35,551 nucleotides of DNA from Deltaproteobacteria bacterium (GCA_011526105.1 WYAZ01000002.1:1-35551); one strand, 5' to 3'; positions 6,476 through 14,703 are shown, counted from the stretch's first letter. Notes: generated by a model from the letters alone, not told the origin. Translations and numbers: made by a program.

Positions 6476-6502
6476 TTCGGGTCCAGTCGAGCGTCCCCCG
6501 AA
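6476..6502 (-). repeat. REP-type repeat R2 (inverted)
   Basis: Inverted copy of the L1 core (27 bp), 43 bp from R1. The GGGATAA extension seen in the other copies is missing here; the sequence runs straight into the 3' end of the acyl-CoA dehydrogenase gene. Confidence 0.88.
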
Positions 6503-6503
6503 C

Positions 6504-7643
6504 TCAGCTCAGGAGCTGCCGAGCAATGACGATGCGTTGAACCTCGCTCGTTCCCTCGTAGATCGTGCTCACGCGGACATCTCGCAGATACCGCTCCACC
6601 GGGAACTCGTCGGTGTAGCCGTAACCGCCGTGGATCTGGATCGCCTCGAGCGCGGCTTGGTTCGCCTTCTCCGAAGCAAAGACCTTTGCCATCGAGGCCT
6701 CCTTGGCGAACGGGACGCCCGCATCCTTCATGGACGCCGCGCGCATCACCAAGAGCCGCGAAGCATCGAGTGTGGTCGCCATGTCTGCGAGCTTCCACTG
6801 GATGGCCTGGAACTCCGAGAGCGCCTGACCGAACTGGCGCCGGTCCCCCGCGTACGCGATCGAGGCCTCGAGGCAGGCTTGATGAATGCCCATCGCCTGC
6901 GAGCCAATGCCGATGCGGCCGCCGTCGAGCGCACGCATGGCCACCTTGAAGCCGATGCCTTCATCGCCCAGACGGTTCTCTTCCGGCACCTCGACCTCAT
7001 CGAGGTTGAGGGTCACGGTGCTCGAGCCGCGCAGGCCCATCTTCTTCTCGCGGGCCCCGACCGAGAAGCCTTTCCACGAAGGCTCCACGAGAAAGGCGCT
7101 GATGCCGCGGCTCTTCTCCTTGGGGTCTGTCTTCGCCATCACCAACACAACCCCGGCGCGATCGCCGCTGGTGATCCAACACTTGGTGCCGCTCAGGACG
7201 TAGCGGTCCCCCTTCTTGATCGCGGTGGTCTTCAGCGAAGCGGCGTCGGAGCCGGCGCCGGGCTCGGACAGCGCAAATGCGCCGGCCGCGTACTCACCCG
7301 ACGTCAATCGCGGGATGTAGCGCTCCGCCAGAGCGCGGCTCCCAAAAGTGCTGATGGCGTCTCCCAGCATATTGGTGACCGCCATTGTCACGCTGGTCGC
7401 AGCGCAGCACCGGGCCATCTCGGTCATGGCGAGCGAGTACGCGATGGCGCCGGCGTCGATGCCGCCAAAGGTCTCTGGCACCAGCATGCCGAGGAAGCCG
7501 TTGTCGGCCAGCACCTTCATGTTCTCGAGAGGAAACAGGGACTCCTGATCGAGGCGTTTGGCGTTGGGTTGGAGCTGGGCCTCCGCGATCTGGCGCGCGG
7601 AGTCGCGGATGAGGCGCTGCTCCTCGGTGAGCTCGATCTGCAT
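6504..7643 (-). CDS. Acyl-CoA dehydrogenase (short-chain / butyryl-CoA type)
   Basis: 379-residue FAD flavoprotein that introduces the alpha-beta double bond into acyl-CoA in beta-oxidation and passes electrons to ETF. Family signatures are complete: FALSEPGAGSDAASLKT (FAD/substrate motif, about 125-141), KCWITSG near 153-159, and the C-terminal IHGGYGYTDEFPVERYLRD. The catalytic base is E363 in YEGTSE, the position used by short-chain, medium-chain and glutaryl-type enzymes. Start is the ATG at 7643, giving the usual ELTEEQRLIRDSARQIA N-terminus. It lies two bases downstream of the second dehydrogenase and shares its operon. Chain-length preference cannot be read from sequence alone. Confidence 0.93.
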   Translation of the reverse strand: MQIELTEEQRLIRDSARQIAEAQLQPNAKRLDQESLFPLENMKVLADNGFLGMLVPETFGGIDAGAIAYSLAMTEMARCCAATSVTMAVTNMLGDAISTFGSRALAERYIPRLTSGEYAAGAFALSEPGAGSDAASLKTTAIKKGDRYVLSGTKCWITSGDRAGVVLVMAKTDPKEKSRGISAFLVEPSWKGFSVGAREKKMGLRGSSTVTLNLDEVEVPEENRLGDEGIGFKVAMRALDGGRIGIGSQAMGIHQACLEASIAYAGDRRQFGQALSEFQAIQWKLADMATTLDASRLLVMRAASMKDAGVPFAKEASMAKVFASEKANQAALEAIQIHGGYGYTDEFPVERYLRDVRVSTIYEGTSEVQRIVIARQLLS

Positions 7644-7645
7644 CT

Positions 7646-8812
7646 CTAAACTCCGAGCACGCCCATGGCGCCCTGCTTCAGGACGTTGGCGCTGATGACG
7701 ATTCGCTGGATCTCCGAGGTGCCTTCGTAGATCTCGCAGATCTTCGCGTCTCGGAAGTGACGCTCGACCGGATAGTCGCGGATATAGCCGTAGCCACCAA
7801 ACACCTGAATCGCCTGCGTGCAGACCTTCATCGCCACCTCGCTTGCATAGAGCTTGGCCATCGCGGACTCGCGGCTGTTTCTAAGACCCTTGTCCTTCGC
7901 ATAGGCCGCGCGCCAAGTGAGCAGTCGGGCGGCGTCGATCTCGGTGGCCATGTCCGCGAGCTTGAACTGAATCGCCTGGAAGTTGCTGATGGTCTCGCCG
8001 AAGGCCTTGCGCTCCAACGCCCAGTCGCGAGCGGCCTCGAACGCCGCGCGTGCGATGCCCAGCGCCTGCGAAGCAATGCCGACGCGCCCGCCATCCAGCG
8101 TACCCATCGCGATCTTGAAGCCGTGCCCGTCTTCGCCCAGTCGGTTCTCGGCCGGGACCTCGCACTCATCGAAGCTGATGGTGCAGGAGTGACTCCCTTT
8201 GATGCCGAGCTTGTCGTCGTTCTTCTCGACGATGTAGCCCTTGCTCCCTTTGGGCACGATGAACGTCGAGACGCCCTTCGCGCCGACACTCGGGTCTGTG
8301 GCGGCAAACACGACGATGGCGTCTGCGAACGGACCGTTGGTGATGAAGTTCTTCTGACCGCGAAGGATGTACCTATCGCCCTTCTTCTCCGCCCGCGTGT
8401 TCATGTGCGCGGCGTCCGAACCAGAGGCCGGCTCGGTGAGTCCGAAACAACCGACCTTCTCGCCGGTGGCGAAGGGCCGTAGCCAGGTCTCCTTCTGCTT
8501 GTCGGTGGCGAATTTCTGCACCGGATCGCAGTAGAGCGAGTTGTTCACGCTCATGATGACGCCGGTGGAGGCGCACCCCCACGACACGTTCTCCATCGCG
8601 ATGGCGTAGCTCACCGCGTCGAGTCCGGCGCCGCCCCATTCCTCGGGCACCATCATGCCGAGCAGTCCGAGCTCCGCCATGCGCCGGACCAGCTCCTCCG
8701 GATGCCTGGCCTTCTTGTCGATCTCGTCCGCGAGCGGCCGAATCTCCTTGGCCGCAAACTCTTGGGTCATGCGGCGAATCTCTTCTTGAATGTCGGTGAG
8801 CTGGAACTCCAT
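7646..8812 (-). CDS. Acyl-CoA dehydrogenase (second, paralogous copy)
   Basis: 388 residues, clearly paralogous to the enzyme directly downstream. It shows [49 protein letters not shown] and the catalytic E363 in YEGTSE. The ATG at 8812 gives the standard [18 protein letters not shown] start; an 11-codon upstream extension to 8845 is possible but unlike the family. A purine-rich GGTGGGG is just upstream. Only two bases separate its stop from the next start. The two products may have different chain-length preferences or form a mixed tetramer; this is inference. Confidence 0.93.
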   Translation of the reverse strand: MEFQLTDIQEEIRRMTQEFAAKEIRPLADEIDKKARHPEELVRRMAELGLLGMMVPEEWGGAGLDAVSYAIAMENVSWGCASTGVIMSVNNSLYCDPVQKFATDKQKETWLRPFATGEKVGCFGLTEPASGSDAAHMNTRAEKKGDRYILRGQKNFITNGPFADAIVVFAATDPSVGAKGVSTFIVPKGSKGYIVEKNDDKLGIKGSHSCTISFDECEVPAENRLGEDGHGFKIAMGTLDGGRVGIASQALGIARAAFEAARDWALERKAFGETISNFQAIQFKLADMATEIDAARLLTWRAAYAKDKGLRNSRESAMAKLYASEVAMKVCTQAIQVFGGYGYIRDYPVERHFRDAKICEIYEGTSEIQRIVISANVLKQGAMGVLGV

Positions 8813-8892
8813 CCCCACCGGTCTCACTCGGAAATGGGGGGACACACAACCCCTTTCGGCAAGGAAGCGCGGGGCCGGTTTTCCCTAGAACA

Positions 8893-8909
8893 GGCGCAAG
8901 CTGCGCGCC
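8893..8909 (-). terminator. Weak hairpin after the Cys-rich lipoprotein gene
   Basis: GGCGC and GCGCC pair across a 7-base loop, 10 bases beyond the lipoprotein stop on the minus strand. There is no T-run. It could end the lipoprotein transcript before the acyl-CoA dehydrogenase operon, but the stem is short. Confidence 0.2.
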
Positions 8910-8919
8910 CGGCTCAGCT

Positions 8920-10269
8920 TCACGGACTGCAGGTGCCCACGGTCTCGATCTGAGAGGCGAGGACCTCCGGAACGCAGGTTGCCGGAAACAGCAGGGGTAC
9001 CCGACAGCAGCGGTAAGCTGCCTGGCCGCTTCCAGCGGGACACGCCGGCGAAGACTGCACGTCGCAGGGTCGTAGCGTACAGAGTCCCGCGGTGGTGGAT
9101 CCGGCGGCCGACAACGAGATGCACGAAGGCGCGGTGGAATCGCAGTCCGCGTTGCACTGGCAGACCCCACCGATCTCGACGTCCAGTGATCCCGTGCAGG
9201 ACGCTGGTACTGCGCGACAGTAAGCCGCACCTTCGAGCTCTTCGCGGCACTCTTCACCGTTCGCGCAGTCTGTGCCCGATGTGCATGGCTGCTGGCAGAC
9301 ACCCGCCGCGCACGTGAGCCCCGCCTGACAATCGGTGGGGCATCCGCAGCTCGAACCGCGCGGCGCAGGCGCCGGGTTCGAGCACTGAACACAGTGGGAG
9401 GGCGCCGAGGTCATGTCACACGCCCAACCCGTGGGACAACGTGAGGGGCCCACCGCGGTGCAAACGCTCACGGTGCATTGGCGATCGATGCAACTCAGGT
9501 TGCGGGTGATGTTGCCCACCTGAGTGGTCCCGCAGTCTGCGTCGCAGATGCACTCGTCGCCGAGCTGAAGCGTTCCGGGCTGATTGGTCGCGCAGCGGTG
9601 GCAGAACGGTGTGGCACCCGCGCCGGCCAGTTGCGTCAAGCACTCATAGCCAGGGTCGCAGTCGGAGGGCACCGCGCACGAGGTCGTGCAGTAGCTCGTA
9701 CCGGTGGGCTCGATGGCAAAGTTGCGTAGGCATCGCGGCGCGCTCGGGTCACAATCCCCGGCGCAAACGCAGTCCTCGCCCTGCGACTGAGTCCCGGCGT
9801 CCGTGCATCGCGGGAGGGCAGCGTCGTCGGCACCAGCATCCCCATCGACGGGCCCGGCATCGGCGCCGGCGCTCCCTGCATCCGTGTTCCCGGCGTCCGC
9901 ATCGATAACGGCTGCGTCGGCGTCCGGGGCGTCTGCGTCTGGGGCGTCTGCATCCGTTCCGCCGCCGCCCGTGTCAGCGCCCGCATCAGCGGCATCGACG
10001 AGTGTGGCATCCAAGTTCGCCTCGGCGTCTCGAGGTACGGATGCGTCAGGCGCGGCGTCCCCACTCCCCAGGTCCGGCGCGCCGGAGGCGTCTAAGGGCC
10101 CCCCGCGATCGGGGCCGTCCGCGGCGTCCCGGTCGCGATCGACGACAAATGCGTCCCGGTCATTCAGCGCGCGGTCGGCACCGATCTCAGGGAGTCCGTC
10201 TTTGCAGGCCATCCCAGAAACTCCGATGAGGATGGCGACGGCGATCGAGACTACAGGCTGCGTTCTCAT
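8920..10269 (-). CDS. Large Cys-rich lipoprotein with Asp/Ala-rich linker
   Basis: 449 residues. Lipoprotein signal with lipidation at C22 (IGVSGMAC). Residues 25-150 form a low-complexity Asp/Ala/Gly linker (runs of DADAPDAD), and residues 153-449 are a Cys-rich region of repeated small disulfide modules (for example CVCAGDCDPSAPRCL, CICDADCGTTQ, CGCPTDCQAGLTCAAG). The spacing C-x-C-x3-C recurs, pointing to tandem EGF-sized knots. This is a typical myxobacterial surface lipoprotein; ligand and role are unknown. The start is secure: GGGGGAGGA lies six bases upstream of the ATG. The linker DNA is itself repetitive. Confidence 0.85.
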   Translation of the reverse strand: MRTQPVVSIAVAILIGVSGMACKDGLPEIGADRALNDRDAFVVDRDRDAADGPDRGGPLDASGAPDLGSGDAAPDASVPRDAEANLDATLVDAADAGADTGGGGTDADAPDADAPDADAAVIDADAGNTDAGSAGADAGPVDGDAGADDAALPRCTDAGTQSQGEDCVCAGDCDPSAPRCLRNFAIEPTGTSYCTTSCAVPSDCDPGYECLTQLAGAGATPFCHRCATNQPGTLQLGDECICDADCGTTQVGNITRNLSCIDRQCTVSVCTAVGPSRCPTGWACDMTSAPSHCVQCSNPAPAPRGSSCGCPTDCQAGLTCAAGVCQQPCTSGTDCANGEECREELEGAAYCRAVPASCTGSLDVEIGGVCQCNADCDSTAPSCISLSAAGSTTAGLCTLRPCDVQSSPACPAGSGQAAYRCCRVPLLFPATCVPEVLASQIETVGTCSP

Positions 10270-10312
10270 CTGGATTCCTCCCCCGCTGGCATCTGGGATC
10301 CTACGCTTTGCC

Positions 10313-11032
10313 TCAGTCGTCTCCTAGGCACTTCTCGAAGGTATCGACGAGCGGGGGAGGTGCCCCCGACTCGTCGACGGCCACGCATACGACCGGCAAC
10401 GAGCGTTCCGGCGAGCAGCCGCTTTCGACCAGGTCGGAGCTGCCTGGTTGGTACACGTCGAGGCAATCCGGTGGGTGGCAGGCGCGAAAGCCAAAGCCGA
10501 AGGACGAATGCCAATACTGAAAGCGCTGCTCGGCGAGGTCGAGAACGATCGCTTCGTTGTGATGTCCACCGCCCCAGGAGTAGCTCGCGGTCACCCCTTC
10601 GGCTGTGACGCCGTCCGAGATCCACGCCCCGACCGTCTCGAAAGTAGGTCCGATGAAGTCCACATACTCCGTGGGCGTGGCCTGCACATAAACGTAAGCG
10701 TCGAGGTCCTGATAGTGGAGCGTGCAGACGTAGTCGCGATCGAGAAACTCGATTGTGCCGTCGGGACAGAAGGACCCGCCGGTGTTGCCGCTGCAGGGCA
10801 CGATTCGGGTCTCTGGCACGCGGAGCTGAAAGCCGTAGGCTTCCGTGTGTCCCGCGTCCGTGCTCGCGTCACGCCCGCCGTCGAGGAGACCGCCGTCTTT
10901 GCGCCCACCATCCGCACCGGCATCGGCGCCCGCATCCGTGCCGCCATCGGCCGGGCCAACGTCATTGCCACAGCCCACCGAGATCGTGCCCAGCGCAGCG
11001 AGCATCAGCACTGCACATGGGGCCGTTCTCAC
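10313..11032 (-). CDS. Lipoprotein with Gly/Asp/Ala linker and unknown globular domain
   Basis: 239 residues. Signal MRTAPCAVLMLAALGTISVG with lipidation at C21, then a linker of DAG/DGG repeats to about residue 60, then a globular domain with several cysteines (for example RIVPCSGN, DYVCTLHYQD, RACHPPDCLD). The family is not recognised. The start is GTG at 11032, which overlaps the stop of the enoyl-CoA hydratase gene by four bases (GTGA). The lipoprotein is therefore translationally coupled to a beta-oxidation enzyme. The mature protein has a Trp/Tyr/His-rich core (SYSWGGGHHNEA), suggesting a ligand-binding beta domain; this is inference. Confidence 0.8.
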   Translation of the reverse strand: MRTAPCAVLMLAALGTISVGCGNDVGPADGGTDAGADAGADGGRKDGGLLDGGRDASTDAGHTEAYGFQLRVPETRIVPCSGNTGGSFCPDGTIEFLDRDYVCTLHYQDLDAYVYVQATPTEYVDFIGPTFETVGAWISDGVTAEGVTASYSWGGGHHNEAIVLDLAEQRFQYWHSSFGFGFRACHPPDCLDVYQPGSSDLVESGCSPERSLPVVCVAVDESGAPPPLVDTFEKCLGDD

Positions 11033-11805
11033 TTGCCCGTCCAGATCGCTTTCTCGCGGGTGTTGAACGCGCGCATGCCTTCCTTCTGATCCTGCGTGGC
11101 GAAACAGAGCCCAAAGACCTGCTGTTCGAGCAAGTTGGCGGTGGAGAGATCGGTCTCCTTCGCTGCGACGGCCAGGCGCTTGGCGTAGGTCACCGCAAGC
11201 GGTGCGTTCTTCACGATCTTCTGGGCGAGCTCGTTTACGCGGTCACGCAGCGCCGCGGGCGGGACGACCTGGTTCACGAGGCCCATGGCCTGAGCCTCCG
11301 CGCCCGAGATCTGCTCGCCGGTGAAGAGGAGCTGCCTCGCGCGAGCCTCGCCGATGCGACGCACGAGTCTCGTGGTGCCCCCGAAACCCGGGGTGACCCC
11401 GAGCCCCACCTCGGGTTGCCCGAGGCGAGCGTTGTCCGACGCGATGGCAAAGTCGCAAGCGAGCATGAGCTCGCAGCCGCCGCCGAGCGCGTAGCCGTTG
11501 ACCTCTGCAATGACCGGGATAGGGAGGGCCTCGAGGCGGGCCAGAGCTCGATGCCCGAGCGCCGAGAACTCTGATGCCTCGGTTGCGCTCATCGACATCA
11601 TCTCCGTGATGTCCGCGCCCGCGACGAAGGCCTTCTCCCCGCTGCCCGTGATGACCAGGACTCGAGCCTCCTTGGGGATCTCTTGGAGCGCGCGATCGAG
11701 CTCCAGGAGGGTGGCGCGGTTCAAAGCGTTGAGCGCTTTGGGTCGATTCACGGTGAGGCGAACGACACCATCTTGGGACTCGACCAGCAGGTTCTCGAAG
11801 CTCAT
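11029..11805 (-). CDS. Enoyl-CoA hydratase (crotonase family)
   Basis: 258 residues, the normal size. It hydrates trans-2-enoyl-CoA to 3-hydroxyacyl-CoA, the step after the acyl-CoA dehydrogenases encoded downstream. Both catalytic glutamates are visible: E112 in ALGGGCELMLACD and E132 in LGQPEVGLG. The oxyanion-hole segment KAFVAGADITEM (58-69) is also standard. ATG at 11805 gives the usual N-terminus; the open frame continues 25 codons upstream without family similarity. It is divergent from the hibernation-factor gene across a 77-bp gap that must carry both promoters. Confidence 0.93.
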   Translation of the reverse strand: MSFENLLVESQDGVVRLTVNRPKALNALNRATLLELDRALQEIPKEARVLVITGSGEKAFVAGADITEMMSMSATEASEFSALGHRALARLEALPIPVIAEVNGYALGGGCELMLACDFAIASDNARLGQPEVGLGVTPGFGGTTRLVRRIGEARARQLLFTGEQISGAEAQAMGLVNQVVPPAALRDRVNELAQKIVKNAPLAVTYAKRLAVAAKETDLSTANLLEQQVFGLCFATQDQKEGMRAFNTREKAIWTGK

Positions 11806-11882
11806 GGCAGGGCCATAGCAGAACCGTCGATTTCCGGGAAGAACGACCCGGCATCGCTGTTGTATCCCTCGGAGATGCAACC

Positions 11883-12233
11883 ATGAAACTGTCGATACGA
11901 AGCCGAAGATTTCAGCTCACCCCTTCTCTGGAGCGCTACGCCGAGCGACGGGCCAGCGCCATCGTCGAGCGATTTCGAGACCGGGTGCGTTCCATCGAGC
12001 TGCGAATGTCCGACGTCAATGGCCCAAAGGGTGGCATCGACAAGCGCTGCGACGTTTACATCCGCGGGCCGCATCAACTCCGGGTGACCATCGAGGAGCG
12101 CGACTCGGACATGTACGCCGCAATCGACCGCGCGTTGGCTCGGGCCAAGCAAGCGCTGCTGAGAGAGATCGGTAAGCGGGGGGAGCTGCGAGATCGTCGC
12201 AGCATTCGTGAGCCCGCGCCTTCGATGGGTTGA
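11883..12233 (+). CDS. hpf: Short ribosome hibernation promoting factor (HPF/RaiA family)
   Basis: 116 residues of the S30AE (sigma-54 modulation) family, which binds the 30S decoding region in stationary phase. The beta-alpha-beta-beta-beta-alpha pattern is visible: MKLSIRSRRFQLTPSLERYA, then ERFRDRVRSIELRMSDVNG, CDVYIRGPHQLRVTIEERD and DMYAAIDRALARAKQALLRE. It lacks the C-terminal dimerisation domain of long HPF, so it is a short type with a basic tail (GKRGELRDRRSIREP). GGAG at 11871-11874 is eight bases from the ATG. The gene stands alone; in many bacteria hpf lies beside rpoN, which is not so here. Confidence 0.88.
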   Translation: MKLSIRSRRFQLTPSLERYAERRASAIVERFRDRVRSIELRMSDVNGPKGGIDKRCDVYIRGPHQLRVTIEERDSDMYAAIDRALARAKQALLREIGKRGELRDRRSIREPAPSMG

Positions 12234-12240
12234 AGGCATC

Positions 12241-12262
12241 GAGACGATCAAGGGATCGTCTT
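12241..12262. terminator. Hairpin between convergent hpf and the FN3 lipoprotein gene
   Basis: GACGATC at 12243-12249 pairs with GATCGTC at 12254-12260, extended by an A-T pair and a G-T pair, around an AAGG loop. It lies 8-10 bases after the hpf stop and overlaps the lipoprotein stop codon. Being symmetrical between convergent genes it could act in both directions, but there is no long T-run. Confidence 0.4.
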
Positions 12263-12700
12263 CGCGGCCTCGTTCGAGTAGTCGCTGATGGAGCGGCTGC
12301 CGGGCGTGATCTCCTTGTAGGCCTTGACCGAGAAGTAGTGGGTGCCGCTCGGCAGCCCACTCCAGGAGTAGGTGCACAACGTGCGACCGCCGCGCGACTT
12401 GCAGTCGGGCCTCGTCAGGTCTCTAGCCTCTGCGTAGCCTCCGTTCGCTGAGCGTGGGCCGTCCCCCCGGTACACGATGAAGCCGCGAACTCCGTCGATC
12501 CGCCCATCACCGTTTTCGTCATGGAAGGTGGTGCCGTCCGTGTTGCCGGTGGGAGACTCCCAGGTGAGCGTCGCGCGATGGGCGTCCGCGTACGAGGGTC
12601 CTTGATAAACGCCACTCGTGCTCGCACAACCGGTCAAGGCTGCGGCCCCGATCATGACGCCCATCACCGCGACGCCGATCTTGAGTCCGGTCGAGACCAT
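12248..12700 (-). CDS. Lipoprotein with a fibronectin type III-like domain
   Basis: 150 residues. Signal with lipidation at C25 (AALTGC). The mature part follows an FN3 pattern: ATLTWESPTGNTDG, GVRGFIVYRG, YSWSGLPSGTHYFSVKAY and a closing SDYSNEAAKTI. Inserted in the domain is DENGDGRIDG, which fits the Asp-x-Asn-x-Asp-Gly calcium-binding loop of EF-hand and dockerin motifs, so the domain may bind calcium. ATG at 12700 gives a normal lipoprotein start. The frame stays open to 12871, which would add a Ser/Ala/Pro-rich cytosolic tail before the membrane segment; I think this unlikely but cannot exclude it. Confidence 0.75.
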   Translation of the reverse strand: MVSTGLKIGVAVMGVMIGAAALTGCASTSGVYQGPSYADAHRATLTWESPTGNTDGTTFHDENGDGRIDGVRGFIVYRGDGPRSANGGYAEARDLTRPDCKSRGGRTLCTYSWSGLPSGTHYFSVKAYKEITPGSRSISDYSNEAAKTIP

Positions 12701-13048
12701 GGCGCCCAGGTTGGTGGGGGTGCGCTTGGTCTTGGCCAAGCCGTCCGAGCCCGGCCCAAGGGGGATCCGAAGCGGGGATACGGATGAAGCGGGTGCTGCT
12801 GCGCCTGTTCTTGCTGCGGCCGAAGTCCCCGTGGTTTGGGGTGCGCCGGCGGAGTGCTTTTGAACCTGCATGTGCCAGTTATCGGTCGGGCCCGGTCGGG
12901 GTTGCCGCGTTCTGGTTCAAGCCTTCCGCCATCGCACCCGTCCGGTGGTGCTCGACCTCGAATACGTGAAGGATTCTCCGCGTCAGAGGCCGGAGGCGAC
13001 CGCTCCGCGCTTGACGGACCGGGCAATCCGCCTCTAGGAGAACGCCCG
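12701..13048. promoter_or_regulatory. Divergent intergenic region upstream of skp and the FN3 lipoprotein
   Basis: About 350 bases without a convincing gene. It should carry the promoter of the skp-lpx operon on the plus strand and of the lipoprotein on the minus strand. A CGGGCCCG palindrome sits near 12889. I can place no -35/-10 pair with confidence; TTGAAC near 12860 with TATCGG 14 bases later is too tightly spaced. AGGAG at 13036-13040 is the ribosome-binding site for skp. Confidence 0.35.
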
Positions 13049-13651
13049 ATGAACGCGGCTCGAACGACCGGCATCCTGCTCGCACTCGGCCTCTTGGCCG
13101 CTCGCCCCGCAGCGGCCCAAGACTCCCTCAAACTCGCCATCGTCGATGTGCAGCGCGTGATGGAAGCAACGCCCGAATGGACGAAGGCCGTGGGTATCCT
13201 CAAGCGTGAATGGGAGAAGAAGTCGGCCGAGCTCGAGGCCAAGCAGAACGAGCTCAAGAGCGCCAAAGAGAAGCTCGAAGGCAAGCGCCAGCTCGTCGGC
13301 GACGCCAAGGCTCTGGCCCGAGAGGAAGAGGCGCTCATCGAGAAGCTCAAGGAGTTCCGCCGTGACACGATGGTCAGCCAGCAGATGTTCCAGCAGCGCG
13401 AGGCCTTCGTGAAGGAGCAGATGCTCTCCCGCATCGAGCAAGTGGTCTACAAGATCGCGGCCGATGGCGACTACACCTTCATCTTCGAAACCGGAAACGC
13501 GGAGTCGCCCAACGTGCTCTTCGCCAACAAGAAGACCGACGTCACCGAGGCGGTCATCGGCGACTACAGCAAAGCTTTCAAGGGCAAGGCGCTCGAGACC
13601 AATCCTCCGAAAGGTGCCTTCCCTCCACCCGGAGCCATGCCCACTCCATGA
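13049..13651 (+). CDS. skp: OmpH/Skp-family periplasmic chaperone
   Basis: 200 residues. Signal peptide with Ala-rich cleavage (LLAARPAAAQ). The mature part opens with the OmpH beta strand LKLAIVDVQRVMEATPEW, then a long charged coiled coil (about residues 50-125, rich in Lys, Glu and Leu) that forms the tentacles of the Skp trimer, and returns to a beta strand (GDYTFIFETGN). Skp holds unfolded outer-membrane proteins on the way to the BAM complex. A Pro-rich tail (GAFPPPGAMPTP) is an addition. AGGAG lies eight bases before the ATG. The stop overlaps the lpxD start by four bases, matching the common skp-lpxD-fabZ-lpxA order. Confidence 0.9.
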   Translation: MNAARTTGILLALGLLAARPAAAQDSLKLAIVDVQRVMEATPEWTKAVGILKREWEKKSAELEAKQNELKSAKEKLEGKRQLVGDAKALAREEEALIEKLKEFRRDTMVSQQMFQQREAFVKEQMLSRIEQVVYKIAADGDYTFIFETGNAESPNVLFANKKTDVTEAVIGDYSKAFKGKALETNPPKGAFPPPGAMPTP

Positions 13652-14703
13652 GCCCCGCGCTGAGAGCGGCTGCGCTCGCCACAAAGGTCGGTGGGCGCAT
13701 CGTTCGCGGCGACCCGGAGCGAGAGATCACTCGAATCGCGCCGCTGCATCACGCGGATGAGCACTGCCTTTCTTTCGTGGCCCACCCGAAGTACTTGCCG
13801 GCCTTGGCTAACTCGAAGGCGGGGGTTGTGTTGCTCGAATCGCGCTTCGCGGACGCCGCCCCCGGCGGGGCGGTGATCGTCGAAGTGGATAACGCCTATG
13901 TGGCCTTTGCGCGTGCATCGCAGATCCTCGCGCCCAAGTCGCCCGTGCCCGAGGGGTGGCACGCCTCTGCCGTCGTGGATCCCGCGGCCATCGTCGACCC
14001 AACCGCGTCTTTGGGGCCGTTCGTGGTCGTCGGTGCGCGCGCCCGGTTGGGGGCCGGAGTGGTCGCTCACGCGGGCGTCCACATCGAAGCGGGAGCAGAG
14101 ATTGGAGCCTCGAGCGTTCTCGAGAGCCACGTCGTGATCAAGACCGGCTGCCAGGTGGGAGCGCGATGCGTGCTTCACGCGGGAGCGGTCATTGGCGCCG
14201 ACGGCTTCGGGTTCGCACCACGCACCGAGGGCGGGAAGCTCGTCGAGCACGTCAAGATCGCGCAGACCGGCATCGTGATCATCGAAGACGACGTGGAGAT
14301 TGGCGCGAACGTGTGCATCGACCGCGCCGCGCTGGGGGTCACGCGCGTTGGCCGTGGCACCAAGATCGATAACCTCGTGCAGATTGGCCACAACGTCGAC
14401 ATCGGACCGCTCTGTATCCTCGTGGCGCAGTCGGGTGTGGCCGGCTCTTCCGCGCTCGAGGAGCGAGTGACGCTCGGCGCGCAGTCCGGGGTGTCCGGGC
14501 ATTTGCGCGTCGGCGCCGGCACGCTTGTCTATGGGCAGTCCGGCGTCACCGAGGACGCACCTCCGGACAGCAAGCTCGGTGGCACGCCCGCCCAGGATGC
14601 GGGCCAGTTTTTCCGAAACGTAGTACGTCTCACCAAGCTCGGCTCGCTCTTCGATCGAGTTCGTGCGCTCGAACGCAAGGTGTTCGAAGGGAAAGAATCA
14701 TGA
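13648..14703 (+). CDS. lpxD: UDP-3-O-(3-hydroxyacyl)glucosamine N-acyltransferase LpxD
   Basis: 351 residues. It transfers a 3-hydroxyacyl chain from ACP to the 2-amino group of UDP-3-O-acylglucosamine, the third lipid A step. The N-terminal uridine-binding domain (about 1-105, with LSFVAHPKYLPAL) is followed by a left-handed beta helix of hexapeptide repeats (about 110-310, for example SLGPFVVVGARARLGAGVVA). The active-site histidine is H248 in IGHNVDIG. A helical tail ends the protein (LFDRVRALERKVFEGKES). The start overlaps the skp stop (ATGA), and the end overlaps the fabZ start in the same way. Confidence 0.95.
   Translation: MSPALRAAALATKVGGRIVRGDPEREITRIAPLHHADEHCLSFVAHPKYLPALANSKAGVVLLESRFADAAPGGAVIVEVDNAYVAFARASQILAPKSPVPEGWHASAVVDPAAIVDPTASLGPFVVVGARARLGAGVVAHAGVHIEAGAEIGASSVLESHVVIKTGCQVGARCVLHAGAVIGADGFGFAPRTEGGKLVEHVKIAQTGIVIIEDDVEIGANVCIDRAALGVTRVGRGTKIDNLVQIGHNVDIGPLCILVAQSGVAGSSALEERVTLGAQSGVSGHLRVGAGTLVYGQSGVTEDAPPDSKLGGTPAQDAGQFFRNVVRLTKLGSLFDRVRALERKVFEGKES

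Larger units (their letters stand above)
5631..6502 (+). mobile_element. RAYT/REP element (REPtron-like) with 73-bp inverted arms
   Basis: The arms 5631-5703 and 6430-6502 are inverted copies of each other over 73 bp with one mismatch (5698 against 6435). Each arm contains two REP-type repeats at a 43-bp period. Between them is one gene for a REP-associated Y1 transposase. The element fills the space between two convergent genes almost exactly: it abuts the TAG stop at 5622-5624 on the left and lies one base from the TGA stop (6504-6506) on the right. I see no target-site duplication. Confidence 0.85.

Noticed and set aside
5624-6502. CRISPR array or ordinary IS with target duplication
   Set aside because: Four repeats in inverted pairs around a RAYT gene, with no spacers and no target duplication, fit a REP/RAYT element better.
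6537-7649. 370-codon plus-strand frame opposite the first acyl-CoA dehydrogenase
   Set aside because: Antisense shadow of a complete, conserved enzyme gene.
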